In this document: one piece after another, positions 32,750 through 41,532 of the stretch | Position numbering within the stretch: position 1 is the stretch's first letter | Layout of the letters: every line of letters begins with the position of its first letter | Assembly (NCBI RefSeq): GCF_036181745.1 | Contig: NZ_CP108080.1 | Span: 4,901,501 to 4,965,500, forward strand | Origin: Streptomyces sp. NBC_00259 | Lineage (GTDB): Bacteria; Actinomycetota; Actinomycetes; Streptomycetales; Streptomycetaceae | Length of the DNA: 64,000 nt | Direction: 5' to 3' | Notes under the pieces: generated by a model | What the model saw: the letters and a program-made list of their open reading frames with translations, nothing else | Told to the model about the DNA's origin: nothing | Databases searched by the model: none | Position numbers and translations under genes: made by a program

Positions 32750-33247
32750 TCAGCCCTGGTACGGCTTGGCCTCGACGATCCTGACCATGGCGGTCTTGCC
32801 GTTGGGCAGCTCGTACTCCGCGTCCTCGCCGATCTTCTTGCCGTTGACGCCCGCGCCGAGCGGGGACTGGGGCGAGTACGTCGAGATGTCGCCCGACGCG
32901 TACTCGCGGGAGGCGAGCAGGAAGGTCTCGGTGTCGCTCTCGTCACCGTCGAAGGCGACGGTCACGACCATGCCGGGGGCCACCGTGCCGTTGTCCGCCG
33001 GGGCCTCACCGACCTTCGCCTTCTCCAGGAGCTGGGTCAGCTGGCGCACACGGAGCTCCTGCTTGCCCTGCTCCTCCTTGGCCGCGTGGTACCCGCCGTT
33101 CTCCCGCAGGTCGCCCTCCTCACGGGCCGCCTCGATCTTCTTCGCGATCTCGACGCGTGCGGGACCAGACAGGTACTCCAGCTCGGCCTTGAGCTGGTTG
33201 TACGCCTCCTGGGTGAGCCAGGTGACGTTCTCACTGGTCTGGGTCAC
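32750..33247 (-). CDS. greA: Transcription elongation factor GreA
   Basis: A 165-residue protein with the GreA plan: N-terminal coiled coil (WLTQEAYNQLKAELEYLSGPARVEIAKKIEAAREEGDLRENGGYHAAKEEQG), carrying the acidic tip DLREN that enters the RNA polymerase secondary channel, and a C-terminal FKBP-like domain (YSPQSPLGAGVNGKKIGE). It stimulates cleavage of backtracked RNA. GTG 33247 has GGAG upstream. It has somewhat more acidic insertions in the C-terminal domain than E. coli GreA. Confidence 0.95.
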   Translation of the reverse strand: MTQTSENVTWLTQEAYNQLKAELEYLSGPARVEIAKKIEAAREEGDLRENGGYHAAKEEQGKQELRVRQLTQLLEKAKVGEAPADNGTVAPGMVVTVAFDGDESDTETFLLASREYASGDISTYSPQSPLGAGVNGKKIGEDAEYELPNGKTAMVRIVEAKPYQG

Positions 33248-33416
33248 AGGTGCTCCTCGTAGGTACTGGGGATACAAAGCATCGCCCTACCCAGAAGGAT
33301 GTGCCTTCACGAGTGGGCGAAACCACGAGCCTAACAATTGGCGAAGGAAAGGGGGAGGACCAAAAGCCATCAAAAATCTGTCAACGCAGGTCAGCGCCGA
33401 CGCGGCGGAGAAAACG

Positions 33417-33833
33417 TCAGCCCTTCGGCCCGTCGTCCGCGACACAGCCCGCCAGCTCGGCACTGGTCGCCCTCTCCGTGGTACGCACGGTGACGACCTC
33501 GTCGATCCGGCTCTCACGGGCATCGAAGCGGACGTCGCGCCTGCCGACCTCGCTGCCGTCCTCCGCGCGCGAACGCAGGGTGCAGGAGCCCTGGGCGTCC
33601 GCGTCCTTGCGGACCTCGAGATGGACCTGGACCCGGTCGTCCGCCGTGACGTCGAACTTGATGATCTCGGCGCTGATCCGCTGGCCGCTCACGTAGTCGT
33701 AGCCGAACCAGCCGATCATGGCGATCAGGCCCGCACCCAGCACCGCGCCCACGATCTTGAGCTTGCGGTCGGCGCGCTCGTCCGCCGAGCGGCCGTAGCG
33801 GCCCTCGGGAAGCTCTTCGCGCACCGCGCTCAT
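33417..33833 (-). CDS. DUF4307 membrane protein
   Basis: A 138-residue protein: hydrophilic N-terminus, one membrane span (IVGAVLGAGLIAMIGWFGYDYV) and a C-terminal outer beta-rich domain with two Cys (GSCTL ... LAGCVAD) that may form a disulfide. DUF4307 is conserved in actinobacteria beside mca, as here, and is divergent from it. Function unknown. Confidence 0.85.
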   Translation of the reverse strand: MSAVREELPEGRYGRSADERADRKLKIVGAVLGAGLIAMIGWFGYDYVSGQRISAEIIKFDVTADDRVQVHLEVRKDADAQGSCTLRSRAEDGSEVGRRDVRFDARESRIDEVVTVRTTERATSAELAGCVADDGPKG

Positions 33834-33900
33834 GATCGTCCTCTCACGGTCGGAGACGCCGGAATTTTCGGCCCGCCGATTCCGTCACTATAGAAGCCGC

Positions 33901-33946
33901 CCGATGCCCTACACCGCTGAGGGCCCGATGCCCTACATCACTGAGG
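33901..33946 (+). repeat. 24-bp-period duplication just before mca
   Basis: CCGATGCCCTACACCGCTGA at 33901 recurs as CCGATGCCCTACATCACTGA at 33925. Each copy contains an in-frame ATG that reads into mca, so the duplication creates two decoy upstream starts (33904 and 33928). Confidence 0.85.
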
Positions 33947-33954
33947 ATCGAGTC

Positions 33955-34842
33955 TTGACTGAGCAGCTGCGACTGATGGCCGTTCACGCCCACCCCGACG
34001 ACGAGTCGAGCAAGGGCGCGGCCACGATGGCGAAGTACGTGTCCGAGGGGGTGGACGTGCTGGTCGTGACCTGCACGGGAGGCGAGCGCGGCTCCATCCT
34101 CAACCCCAAGCTCCAGGGCGACAGATACATCGAGGAGAACATCCACGAGGTCCGCCGCAAGGAGATGGACGAGGCCCGGGAGATCCTCGGCGTGAAGCAG
34201 GAATGGCTCGGCTTCGTCGACTCCGGCCTGCCGGAGGGCGACCCGCTGCCCCCGCTCCCCGAGGGCTGCTTCGCCCTGGAGGACGTCGACAAGGCGGCGG
34301 GCGAGCTGGTGCGGAAGATCCGCTCCTTCCGCCCGCAGGTCATCACGACGTACGACGAGAACGGCGGGTATCCGCACCCGGACCACATCATGACCCACAA
34401 GATCACGATGGTGGCCTTCGACGGTGCGGCCGACACCGAGAAGTACCCCGAGTCCGAGTACGGGCCGGCCTGGCAGTCGCAGAAGCTCTACTACAACCAG
34501 GGCTTCAACAAGCCGCGTACGGTCGCCCTCCACGAGGCGCTGCTCGCGCGTGGCCTGGAGTCTCCGTACGGCGAGTGGCTGGAGCGCTGGAAGGAGTTCG
34601 AGCGCGCCGAGCGGACGCTCACGACGCATGTGCCGTGCGCCGACTTCTTCGAGACCCGCGACAAGGCGCTGATCGCTCACGCGACGCAGATCGATCCGGA
34701 CGGCGGCTGGTTCCGCGTGCCGATGGACATCCAGAGGGAGGTCTGGCCGACGGAGGAGTACGAGCTGGCCAAGTCCCTCGTCGACACCTCCCTGCCGGAG
34801 GACGACCTCTTCGCCGGTGTGCGGAGCGTCGTCACCGTCTGA
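33955..34842 (+). CDS. mca: Mycothiol S-conjugate amidase Mca
   Basis: A 295-residue zinc amidase of the LmbE/PIG-L family. Metal ligands are His13 and Asp16 in HAHPDDES and a later His in YPHPDHIMTH. It cleaves mycothiol S-conjugates of electrophiles and drugs to release mercapturic acids for export; the related MshB deacetylase is the alternative, but the length and the motif GGERGSILNPKLQG fit Mca. TTG 33955 is chosen because GAGGA lies 7 nt upstream and family members start TEQLRLMAVHAHPDD. Confidence 0.93.
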   Translation: MTEQLRLMAVHAHPDDESSKGAATMAKYVSEGVDVLVVTCTGGERGSILNPKLQGDRYIEENIHEVRRKEMDEAREILGVKQEWLGFVDSGLPEGDPLPPLPEGCFALEDVDKAAGELVRKIRSFRPQVITTYDENGGYPHPDHIMTHKITMVAFDGAADTEKYPESEYGPAWQSQKLYYNQGFNKPRTVALHEALLARGLESPYGEWLERWKEFERAERTLTTHVPCADFFETRDKALIAHATQIDPDGGWFRVPMDIQREVWPTEEYELAKSLVDTSLPEDDLFAGVRSVVTV

Positions 34843-34950
34843 CCGGCCCCGTTCGCGCTGTTCTCCCGGCCCCGGGCGGCCCCGGGTGGGCCGGGAGAAC
34901 GCGTTCGGAGCGCCCGGGTATGGTCGGTACATCCACACAAGGAGCGTTCG

Positions 34951-35193
34951 ATGAGCAGCACTGGCCTGGCGATGACGCATCTCGTCCCTCTCGCCGCGGA
35001 GCTCGACAAGAACAAGGTGACGCCCGGCGTCCTCGGGTTCGTCGTCTTCGCGGTGATGGCGGCTGGGGTATGGCTGCTGATGAAGTCGATGAACCGGCAC
35101 ATGGGCCGCGTGAACTTCGAGGAGTCGCCGACGGCGACGGGCACGAAGGGCACCGCGGGCGCGGAGGCGTCCGGGCCGACGAAGGGCGCGTAA
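34951..35193 (+). CDS. Small conserved membrane protein
   Basis: An 80-residue protein with one membrane span (GVLGFVVFAVMAAGVWLLMKSM) and a basic then acidic tail. AAGGAG precedes the ATG. Found after mca in Streptomyces as I recall; function unknown. It could be a small partner for a membrane complex. Confidence 0.75.
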   Translation: MSSTGLAMTHLVPLAAELDKNKVTPGVLGFVVFAVMAAGVWLLMKSMNRHMGRVNFEESPTATGTKGTAGAEASGPTKGA

Positions 35194-35634
35194 CCCTTCG
35201 GCCCGCCCCGCCCGCGGGGCGGGGCGCACCCGAGCGGCGGGCCCGCCCGTGCTCGTGGGCCGGCGGCCCGGTGCCACGCCGCGCGAACCGCGACCGTGGC
35301 CCGTACCGCACGTTTCCGGTGCCGGACGGGCTCGGAAGGCGCCTGCGCCTGCCGGGGCCTGTGCCGGACCTTCGTCTTCGGCCCGGCGTTGCTGCGGCCG
35401 TTGGCCGCGCCGGGACGTAGCGCTGCGACCATGGCCGCTACCGGACGCGGCCCGTATCTGACGGGGCCGGTACTGACCAGGCCACCGGGCCTGTACCGAC
35501 ATGGCCACGGGGCCTCTGCCGACCGGCCCGTGCCGGACGGGCTCCGAACGTCTCCCGTGCCGGACGAGCTGCGACCGTGGCCCGTGCCGGACGGGCTGCA
35601 CCCTGGCCCGTACCGAGCCTGTCCCCCCGCGGTG
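35194..35634. other. Gene-free interval with degenerate repeats
   Basis: About 440 bp with no supportable gene. It contains many diverged copies of GTGCCGGACGGGCT and CGTGGCCCGTACCG (clear copies near 35321, 35531, 35585) and of ACGGGGCCGGTACTG. Looks like slippage-expanded spacer between two converging genes. Confidence 0.6.
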
Positions 35635-38600
35635 TCAGGTCACCGGGACCCCCATCACCTCGCGTGCGTGGCGGCCCGGCGTCATCCCCAGCTGCCAGGC
35701 CTGCCAGCCGTCCTCCAGGCGTACTCCGCGCTCCAGGACCAGGGCGAAGGCCTCCGCGCAGTCCTCCAGCTTTCCGTCGCGGGCCGGGTGGGGGCCGCCG
35801 CGCAGGCCGGTCAGTTCCTCCTGGGCGACGACCGTGCCGATGTCCACACCTCCCGGTGAGGCGTACGGCAGCAGCGTGCAGCGCAGGAAACCGGCCCAGT
35901 CGCCGCCGCGGCGGTCGCCGTAGGAGGCGAACAGCGCGGCCGCCTCGTCACACAGGCCCAGTGCCTGGGCCGGGCGGTTGTTGCCGGCGTCGATGACGGC
36001 GAGTTCCAGGCAGGTCCAGGCCTCGCCGTGGGCCACGCCGATGCGCTGGAAGTCGGCGCGGGCGTCGACGAGGAGCTGACGGGCGAAGCCGGAGTTGCGG
36101 AGGTTGCCGGTCTGGGCCGCACGCTGGTCGCGGGTGGCGCGGCCCGAGTGGTGGCGGGCGCAGGCCAGCCCGTACACGTCCCGCATCCGGGAGAACATCG
36201 TGCGGGCCCGCTCCAGTTCACGCACCGCCTGGTCGCGGTCGCCCTGCTCCTCCAGCGCCTGGCCCAGGTAGTACAGGGTCCACGCCTCGCCGCGCGCGTC
36301 CTCGTTGTCGCGGTGCCGGGACAGGGCCTGGCGCAGCTCGTCGACCGCGGGTGACGGGTCGCCGTCCACCAGCCGGGCCCGGGCCAGCTGGGTCAGCGCC
36401 CACGCCTCGCCGCGCTCGTCCTGGGTGCGGCCGTACAGGTCGAGCGCCTCGCGCAGCGCGGACTCGGCGTCCGGCACCTGGCCCAGGCGCAGGTACACCT
36501 GGCCGAACTGGAAGCGGGACCAGGCCTCGCCGTGCAGCGACTCGCTGTCCTGGTGGAGCCGGACCGCGGTCGTCAGCAGGGTCATGGCCTCGGCGATGTT
36601 CGCCCGGTCCCGCTCCACCGCGGCCAGCGCGTGCAGGGTCCAGGCCCGGTCGGCGGCCAGTTCCTCGGACGACTGCAGCTCGATCGCCTCGCGCAGCTTC
36701 GCCGACGCCTCCGCGAGATTGCCCTGGTGGTGCAGCGTGATGCCGAGCGAGCACAGCGCACGGGCGGCACCCGCGTCGTGCTGTGCCTCGCGGTAGAGGT
36801 CCACCACGGACGACAGGGTGGTCCGCGCCTTGTCCAGCTCGCCGAGCTGGCGGGCGGCGATACCGGTGCGCCACTGGACCGAGCGGACCAGCAGGCCATG
36901 GTCGACGGCCTGTGTCAGCTCGTTGATCTCGCCGAGCCGGTAGAGGTCACCGCGCAGCAGGCAGTAGTCGCACAGCGCGCCCAGCAGATTCAGCACGGCC
37001 TGCTGGTCGACGCCCTCCGCGTGCCGCAGCGCCGCCGTGATGAAGCTCGACTCGTCGTCCAGCCAGCGCAGCGCCGCGTCCAGCGAGGTGAAGCCATGAC
37101 CTCCGGCCGGGCCCTTCGCGAACGTGTCGGCGCGCGTCGACGTCTTCCCGTCGACCAGCCGGATCACCGAGTCGGCCAGTTCCGCGTAGCCGATGATCAG
37201 CCGCTCCTGCGCGGCCGTACGCTCCGACGGCTCCTCCTCGTCCAGCAGCCGCGCCAGCGCGAAGGCCCGTACGGCGTCGTGCAACCGGTAGCGCTCTCCA
37301 CGCACATGGACCAGCAGCCCGGCCCGGGACAGCTCCAGCAGCAGTCGCAGGGCCTCCGTCTCGTCGGTGGCCAGCAGCGCCGAGGCCGCCGCCGCGCCGA
37401 GCGATGCCCGCCCCGCGAGCGCCAGCCGGCGCAACAGCCGGCGGGCCTGCTCGGGCTGGTCCGTGTAGCGCAGCCACAACACCCGCTCGACCGGCGCCAC
37501 CGGCCCGTACGCGCCGAGGTCCAAGGCCAGGCCCTGGGGGGTCCGGGCGCCGAGCGAGGAGCCCGCGATGCGCAGCGCCAGCGGCAGCCCGCCGCACAGT
37601 TCGCGCACGTCGTCCATCGAGCGGGAGTCGTACGGGCCCTCCAGAGGTTCCTGCGCGGCCGCCGCGAGCAGCTCCTCCGCGCCCGCCCCGTCCAGCGCGT
37701 CCACCGGCAGCTGGTGCACCCACGCCGGAACGTCGTCCGGCAGGGTCAGCGGCTCGCGCGCGGTCACCAGCACCAGACTGTCCGAGCGCTCCGGGATCAG
37801 CGTCCGCACCTGCTCGGGGTCGCTCGCGTCGTCCAGGACGACCGTGACCGGCAGCCCGGTCAGGTACTGGTGGTACAGCTCGCCGAGCCGCCGCACCTGC
37901 TGTTCCGCCGACGACCGCTCGCGGAACAGCAGCTGCTCACGGGGTGCGCCGAGGCGGTTCAGCAGATGCAGCAGCGCGTCCCGGGTGGGCAGCGGCTGCT
38001 CGTCCGCCGAGCCGCCGCGCAGATCCACCAGGCATGCGCCCCGGAACTGGTCCTTCAGATGGTGCGCGGCCCGCACCGCGAGCGTTGTACGCCCCGACCC
38101 CGGCGCGCCGTGCAGCACCACCACCGTCGGCCTCGTCTCCGTCGAGGCCCGCGCCGCGTGCACCCACTGCGCGATCTGCGTCATCGCCTCCCGGCGGCCC
38201 GCGAACGGCCCAGCGGGCTCCGGCAGATGGCCGAACGACTGCTCCAGCACACTGCGCCGGCGCGCCGCCTGACTGCGGTCCGCCCCGCGCAGCGGCGGCC
38301 CCGACGGGGACTTCTTCACCGGGCGCGCCGTGGAGGCCGTCAGCATCCGCTGCTGGTCCAGGAACGGCCGGATGCCCCGTACCTCCACTGCCGTCAGCCA
38401 CTGCAGTCGCAGCTGCTCGGGCCCGCCCGGCTGACCGAGCGCCCCGGCCCTGCGGTGTGCCGCCGGCCAGTGCGCCGCGGTCACCTTGAGCACGGTCGCG
38501 GCGGCCCCGGCCACGGCGACCACCGCACCGGCGCCGAGCGCCGTGCCGGTCGCCGTGCCCAGCGCCATGTCCGCACCGATCGCAGCCGCAGCCGCAACGG

Positions 38601-38856
38601 CAGCGACGAGCATCGGAGTGGACATGTCCTGCCGGCTGAACCGCTGGGCCAGCGACAGTCGTCCGGCCTCGGCCTCCTCCAGCGCGTGGAGGTAGGTCGT
38701 GTACTCCTCGTCCGCACTCGCCGCCAGCGTCTCCAGCGCCGCCCGCCCGCGCGCCAGCAGCGCCGCGGAGTCACTGCGCCCTCCCGAGCGGCGCACCTCC
38801 TCCTCGACGGCACGTACCAACAGCCGCTCGGCTTCCGCCCGATGGCTGTCCCGCAT
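35635..38856 (-). CDS. STAND-type ATPase with TPR repeats and N-terminal membrane pair
   Basis: A 1073-residue protein. Residues about 75-125 hold two hydrophobic stretches (TPMLVAAVAAAAAIGADMALG, GAGAVVAVAGAAATVL). The NTPase domain starts near 215: Walker A GAPGSGRTT about 250-258, Walker B-like VTVVLDDAS, then a winged-helix part, an NB-ARC/AfsR-like arrangement. Residues about 600-1050 are tetratricopeptide repeats (LGELDKARTTLSSVVDLYREAQ ... ALCSLGITLHHQGNLAEASAKLREAI ...). ATG 38856 has GGAGGGGG upstream. Such proteins are signal-transducing switches, including regulators and some antiphage sensors. It lacks the SARP DNA-binding domain of AfsR and any recognisable effector domain. Confidence 0.85.
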   Translation of the reverse strand: MRDSHRAEAERLLVRAVEEEVRRSGGRSDSAALLARGRAALETLAASADEEYTTYLHALEEAEAGRLSLAQRFSRQDMSTPMLVAAVAAAAAIGADMALGTATGTALGAGAVVAVAGAAATVLKVTAAHWPAAHRRAGALGQPGGPEQLRLQWLTAVEVRGIRPFLDQQRMLTASTARPVKKSPSGPPLRGADRSQAARRRSVLEQSFGHLPEPAGPFAGRREAMTQIAQWVHAARASTETRPTVVVLHGAPGSGRTTLAVRAAHHLKDQFRGACLVDLRGGSADEQPLPTRDALLHLLNRLGAPREQLLFRERSSAEQQVRRLGELYHQYLTGLPVTVVLDDASDPEQVRTLIPERSDSLVLVTAREPLTLPDDVPAWVHQLPVDALDGAGAEELLAAAAQEPLEGPYDSRSMDDVRELCGGLPLALRIAGSSLGARTPQGLALDLGAYGPVAPVERVLWLRYTDQPEQARRLLRRLALAGRASLGAAAASALLATDETEALRLLLELSRAGLLVHVRGERYRLHDAVRAFALARLLDEEEPSERTAAQERLIIGYAELADSVIRLVDGKTSTRADTFAKGPAGGHGFTSLDAALRWLDDESSFITAALRHAEGVDQQAVLNLLGALCDYCLLRGDLYRLGEINELTQAVDHGLLVRSVQWRTGIAARQLGELDKARTTLSSVVDLYREAQHDAGAARALCSLGITLHHQGNLAEASAKLREAIELQSSEELAADRAWTLHALAAVERDRANIAEAMTLLTTAVRLHQDSESLHGEAWSRFQFGQVYLRLGQVPDAESALREALDLYGRTQDERGEAWALTQLARARLVDGDPSPAVDELRQALSRHRDNEDARGEAWTLYYLGQALEEQGDRDQAVRELERARTMFSRMRDVYGLACARHHSGRATRDQRAAQTGNLRNSGFARQLLVDARADFQRIGVAHGEAWTCLELAVIDAGNNRPAQALGLCDEAAALFASYGDRRGGDWAGFLRCTLLPYASPGGVDIGTVVAQEELTGLRGGPHPARDGKLEDCAEAFALVLERGVRLEDGWQAWQLGMTPGRHAREVMGVPVT

Positions 38857-39074
38857 GTGGTCCCCCTCCGAGAGCTTCCGCTTCCGTGTCGGCGTCAAGT
38901 GTCCTGCGAGACGCGCGTGGACGCGAGGGAGTCCGGCGATCAAGCCCGTCCGGTATCGAGGGCGGGACGGCACCGCAGGAGGAGCCCGCTCACAGCATCA
39001 CCCGAAAAGAGGGCGTTTGTCGGGAATGGCGGTGGGCAGTCGGTCGATAGCGGAGACAACGACAGGGAAGGGAG

Positions 39075-39266
39075 GTGTCGCTGCGACTCGCCGAAGTTCC
39101 CGTCGACGACTGGGAGGAGAGGACCTGGACCGTCATCTGCGGGGCGGCGGAGGGTGGTTGTTCCCGAATCGCCTGCTACGCCTCTTCCTGCCGGAACGCC
39201 ACCCGGAAGCCGCCCGTCCCCCGACCGCCGGACCACGAGGGAGGTGACGATGCGCTGAACCAGTGA
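39075..39266 (+). CDS. Small Cys-rich hypothetical protein
   Basis: A 63-residue reading frame starting at GTG behind AGGGAAGGGAG. The product (SLRLAEVPVDDWEERTWTVI, then CGAAEGGCSRIACYASSC) has four Cys spaced like a small zinc or disulfide module, then a Pro/Arg tail. A 15-bp terminator hairpin begins 14 nt after its stop, which supports its being a real transcript. It is divergent from the STAND ATPase gene; no family recognised. Confidence 0.5.
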   Translation: MSLRLAEVPVDDWEERTWTVICGAAEGGCSRIACYASSCRNATRKPPVPRPPDHEGGDDALNQ

Positions 39267-39280
39267 GCTGTCCGAAGTCC

Positions 39281-39315
39281 CGGAGCGGGGAGAGACCGTG
39301 TCTCTCCCCGCTCCG
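39281..39315 (+). terminator. 15-bp perfect terminator hairpin
   Basis: CGGAGCGGGGAGAGA (39281-39295) pairs perfectly with 39301-39315 around a 5-nt loop, right after the small Cys-rich gene and well before the DUF255 gene start. Confidence 0.8.
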
Positions 39316-39432
39316 CCGTGCGGGGACCGTGTCGCCGAAGACCTGCCCGCCGCCGGCCCGCGGACCGTCGCCACGGCCGCCGCACGCGGGTGTGCGCGCG
39401 GCTTACGGGGCCGGGTGCGCGAGGATGGGGGC

Positions 39433-41466
39433 ATGCCGAACCGCCTGGCCCAAGAGACGTCCCCCTATCTCCTCCAGCACGCCGACAACCCCGTCGCCTG
39501 GTGGCCCTGGTCCGCCGAGGCGTTCGAGGAGGCGCGCAAGCGCGGGGTGCCCGTGCTGCTCAGCGTCGGGTACAGCAGCTGCCACTGGTGTCATGTGATG
39601 GCGCACGAGTCCTTCGAGGACGACGACACCGCCGCGTATCTGAACGAGCACTTCGTCAACGTCAAGGTCGACCGCGAAGAGCGCCCCGACGTGGACGCCG
39701 TCTACATGGAGGCCGTGCAGGCCGCCACCGGGCAGGGCGGCTGGCCCATGACCGTGTTCCTGACGCCGGACGCCGAGCCGTTCTACTTCGGTACGTACTT
39801 CCCGCCGGCTCCGCGGCACGGCATGCCCTCGTTCCGGCAGGTCCTGGAGGGCGTCGCCGCCGCCTGGAGCGGGCGGCGTGACGAGGTCGCCGAGGTCGCG
39901 GGGAACATCGTCCGGGATCTGGCGGGGCGGTCGCTGGCCCTCGAGGGGCAGGGGCAGCCGGGCGAGGAGGAGCTCGCGCAGGCGCTGCTGGGGCTGACCA
40001 GGGAGTACGACGCGCGGCACGGCGGGTTCGGCGGGGCGCCGAAGTTCCCGCCGTCGATGGTCGTCGAGTTCCTGCTGCGGCACCACGCGCGCACCGGGGC
40101 CGAAGGGGCGCTGCAGATGGCCGCCGACACCTGTGAGGCGATGGCCAGGGGCGGGATCTACGACCAGCTCGGCGGCGGTTTCGCGCGGTACTCGGTGGAC
40201 CGTGAGTGGGTGGTGCCGCACTTCGAGAAGATGCTGTACGACAACGCCCTGCTGTGCCGGGTGTACGCGCATGTGTGGCGGGTGACCGGCAGCGATCTGG
40301 CCCGCCGGGTCGCCCTGGAGACCGCGGACTTCATGGTGCGGGAGCTGCGCACGCCGGAGGGCGGGTTCGCCTCCGCGCTGGACGCGGACAGCGACGACGG
40401 CGCGGGGAAGCACGTGGAGGGCGCCTACTACGTGTGGACGCCGGCCCAGCTCACCGACGTGCTGGGCGAACAGGACGCGGAGTTCGCCGCGCGGTACTTC
40501 GGGGTGACCGAGGAGGGCACCTTCGAGGAGGGGGCCTCCGTGCTCCAACTGCCGCAGGACGCGGGAGTGGTGGACGCGGCCCGGGTCGCGTCCGTACGGG
40601 AGCGGCTGCTCGCCGCGCGGGAGCAGCGGCCGCGGCCTGGCCGGGACGACAAGATCGTCGCGGCGTGGAACGGGCTGGCGGTCGCCGCGCTCGCCGAGGT
40701 GGGCGGGTACTTCGACCGGCCGGATCTGGTCGAGCGGGCCACGGAGGCCGCCGATCTGCTCGTACGGCTGCACATGGACGCGGGCGCACGGCTGGCCCGC
40801 ACCTCCAAGGACGGGCACACGGGCGCGAACGCCGGGGTGCTGGAGGACTACGCGAATGTCGCGGAGGGGTTCCTCGCGCTGGCGGCCGTCAGCGGCGAGG
40901 GCGCGTGGCTGGAGTTCGCGGGCTTCCTGCTGGACATCGTGCTGGATCAGTTCACCGGTCCCGAGGGGCAGTTGTACGACACCGCCCATGACGCCGAGCA
41001 GCTGATCAGGCGCCCGCAGGACCCGACCGACAACGCCGCGCCCTCCGGCTGGACGGCCGCCGCCGGCGCCCTGCTCTCGTATGCCGCGCACACCGGTTCC
41101 GAGGCCCATCGCACGGCCGCCGAGGGCGCGCTGGGTGTGGTGAAGGCGCTCGGCCCGCGTGCGCCGCGGTTCATCGGGTGGGGGCTGGCCGTGGCCGAGG
41201 CGCTGCTCGACGGTCCCCGGGAGGTGGCCGTGGTCGGGGCACCGGACGATCCGGAGACGCGGAAGCTGCACCGGGCCGCGCTGCTGGGGGCGGCGCCCGG
41301 GGCCGTGGTCGCCGCGGGGGAGCCGGACGGCGGTGAGTTTCCGCTGCTCGTGGACCGTCCGCTGGTGGACGGGCGGCCCGCGGCGTACGTCTGCCGGCAC
41401 TTCGTCTGTGCCGCGCCCGTCACCGAGGTGGAGGATCTGCGGCGGGAGCTGACGCCGGGGCGGTGA
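39433..41466 (+). CDS. DUF255 thioredoxin-like protein (YyaL/SPATA20 family)
   Basis: A 677-residue protein. Residues 1-170 are the DUF255 thioredoxin-like domain (RLAQETSPYLLQHADNPV, then SSCHWCHVMAHESFED with the CxxC-like Cys-His-Trp-Cys, then GQGGWPM and PFYFGTYFP). The rest is an alpha/alpha six-barrel (GGIYDQLGGGFARYSVDREW, HFEKMLYDNALL) resembling N-acylglucosamine epimerases. The family is found from bacteria to human SPATA20 and its reaction is unsettled. ATG 39433 matches the family start. The stop is in the first unit of a 12-bp repeat. Confidence 0.92.
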   Translation: MPNRLAQETSPYLLQHADNPVAWWPWSAEAFEEARKRGVPVLLSVGYSSCHWCHVMAHESFEDDDTAAYLNEHFVNVKVDREERPDVDAVYMEAVQAATGQGGWPMTVFLTPDAEPFYFGTYFPPAPRHGMPSFRQVLEGVAAAWSGRRDEVAEVAGNIVRDLAGRSLALEGQGQPGEEELAQALLGLTREYDARHGGFGGAPKFPPSMVVEFLLRHHARTGAEGALQMAADTCEAMARGGIYDQLGGGFARYSVDREWVVPHFEKMLYDNALLCRVYAHVWRVTGSDLARRVALETADFMVRELRTPEGGFASALDADSDDGAGKHVEGAYYVWTPAQLTDVLGEQDAEFAARYFGVTEEGTFEEGASVLQLPQDAGVVDAARVASVRERLLAAREQRPRPGRDDKIVAAWNGLAVAALAEVGGYFDRPDLVERATEAADLLVRLHMDAGARLARTSKDGHTGANAGVLEDYANVAEGFLALAAVSGEGAWLEFAGFLLDIVLDQFTGPEGQLYDTAHDAEQLIRRPQDPTDNAAPSGWTAAAGALLSYAAHTGSEAHRTAAEGALGVVKALGPRAPRFIGWGLAVAEALLDGPREVAVVGAPDDPETRKLHRAALLGAAPGAVVAAGEPDGGEFPLLVDRPLVDGRPAAYVCRHFVCAAPVTEVEDLRRELTPGR

Positions 41467-41510
41467 GGAGACCGGTGAGGAAACCGGTGAGGAGACCGAT
41501 GAGGAAAGCC
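41463..41510 (+). repeat. 12-bp tandem repeat carrying in-frame stop codons
   Basis: GTGAGGAGACCG at 41463, GTGAGGAAACCG at 41475, GTGAGGAGACCG at 41487 and ATGAGGAAAGCC at 41499. Every unit repeats the TGA stop of the DUF255 gene in the same frame, giving four consecutive stops. Confidence 0.92.
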
Positions 41511-41532
41511 GGGCGGCGCCGACGGGGCCTCG

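Noticed and set aside
39403..41400. Long minus-strand frame opposite the DUF255 gene
   Set aside because: Antisense shadow; no domain pattern and no ribosome site.
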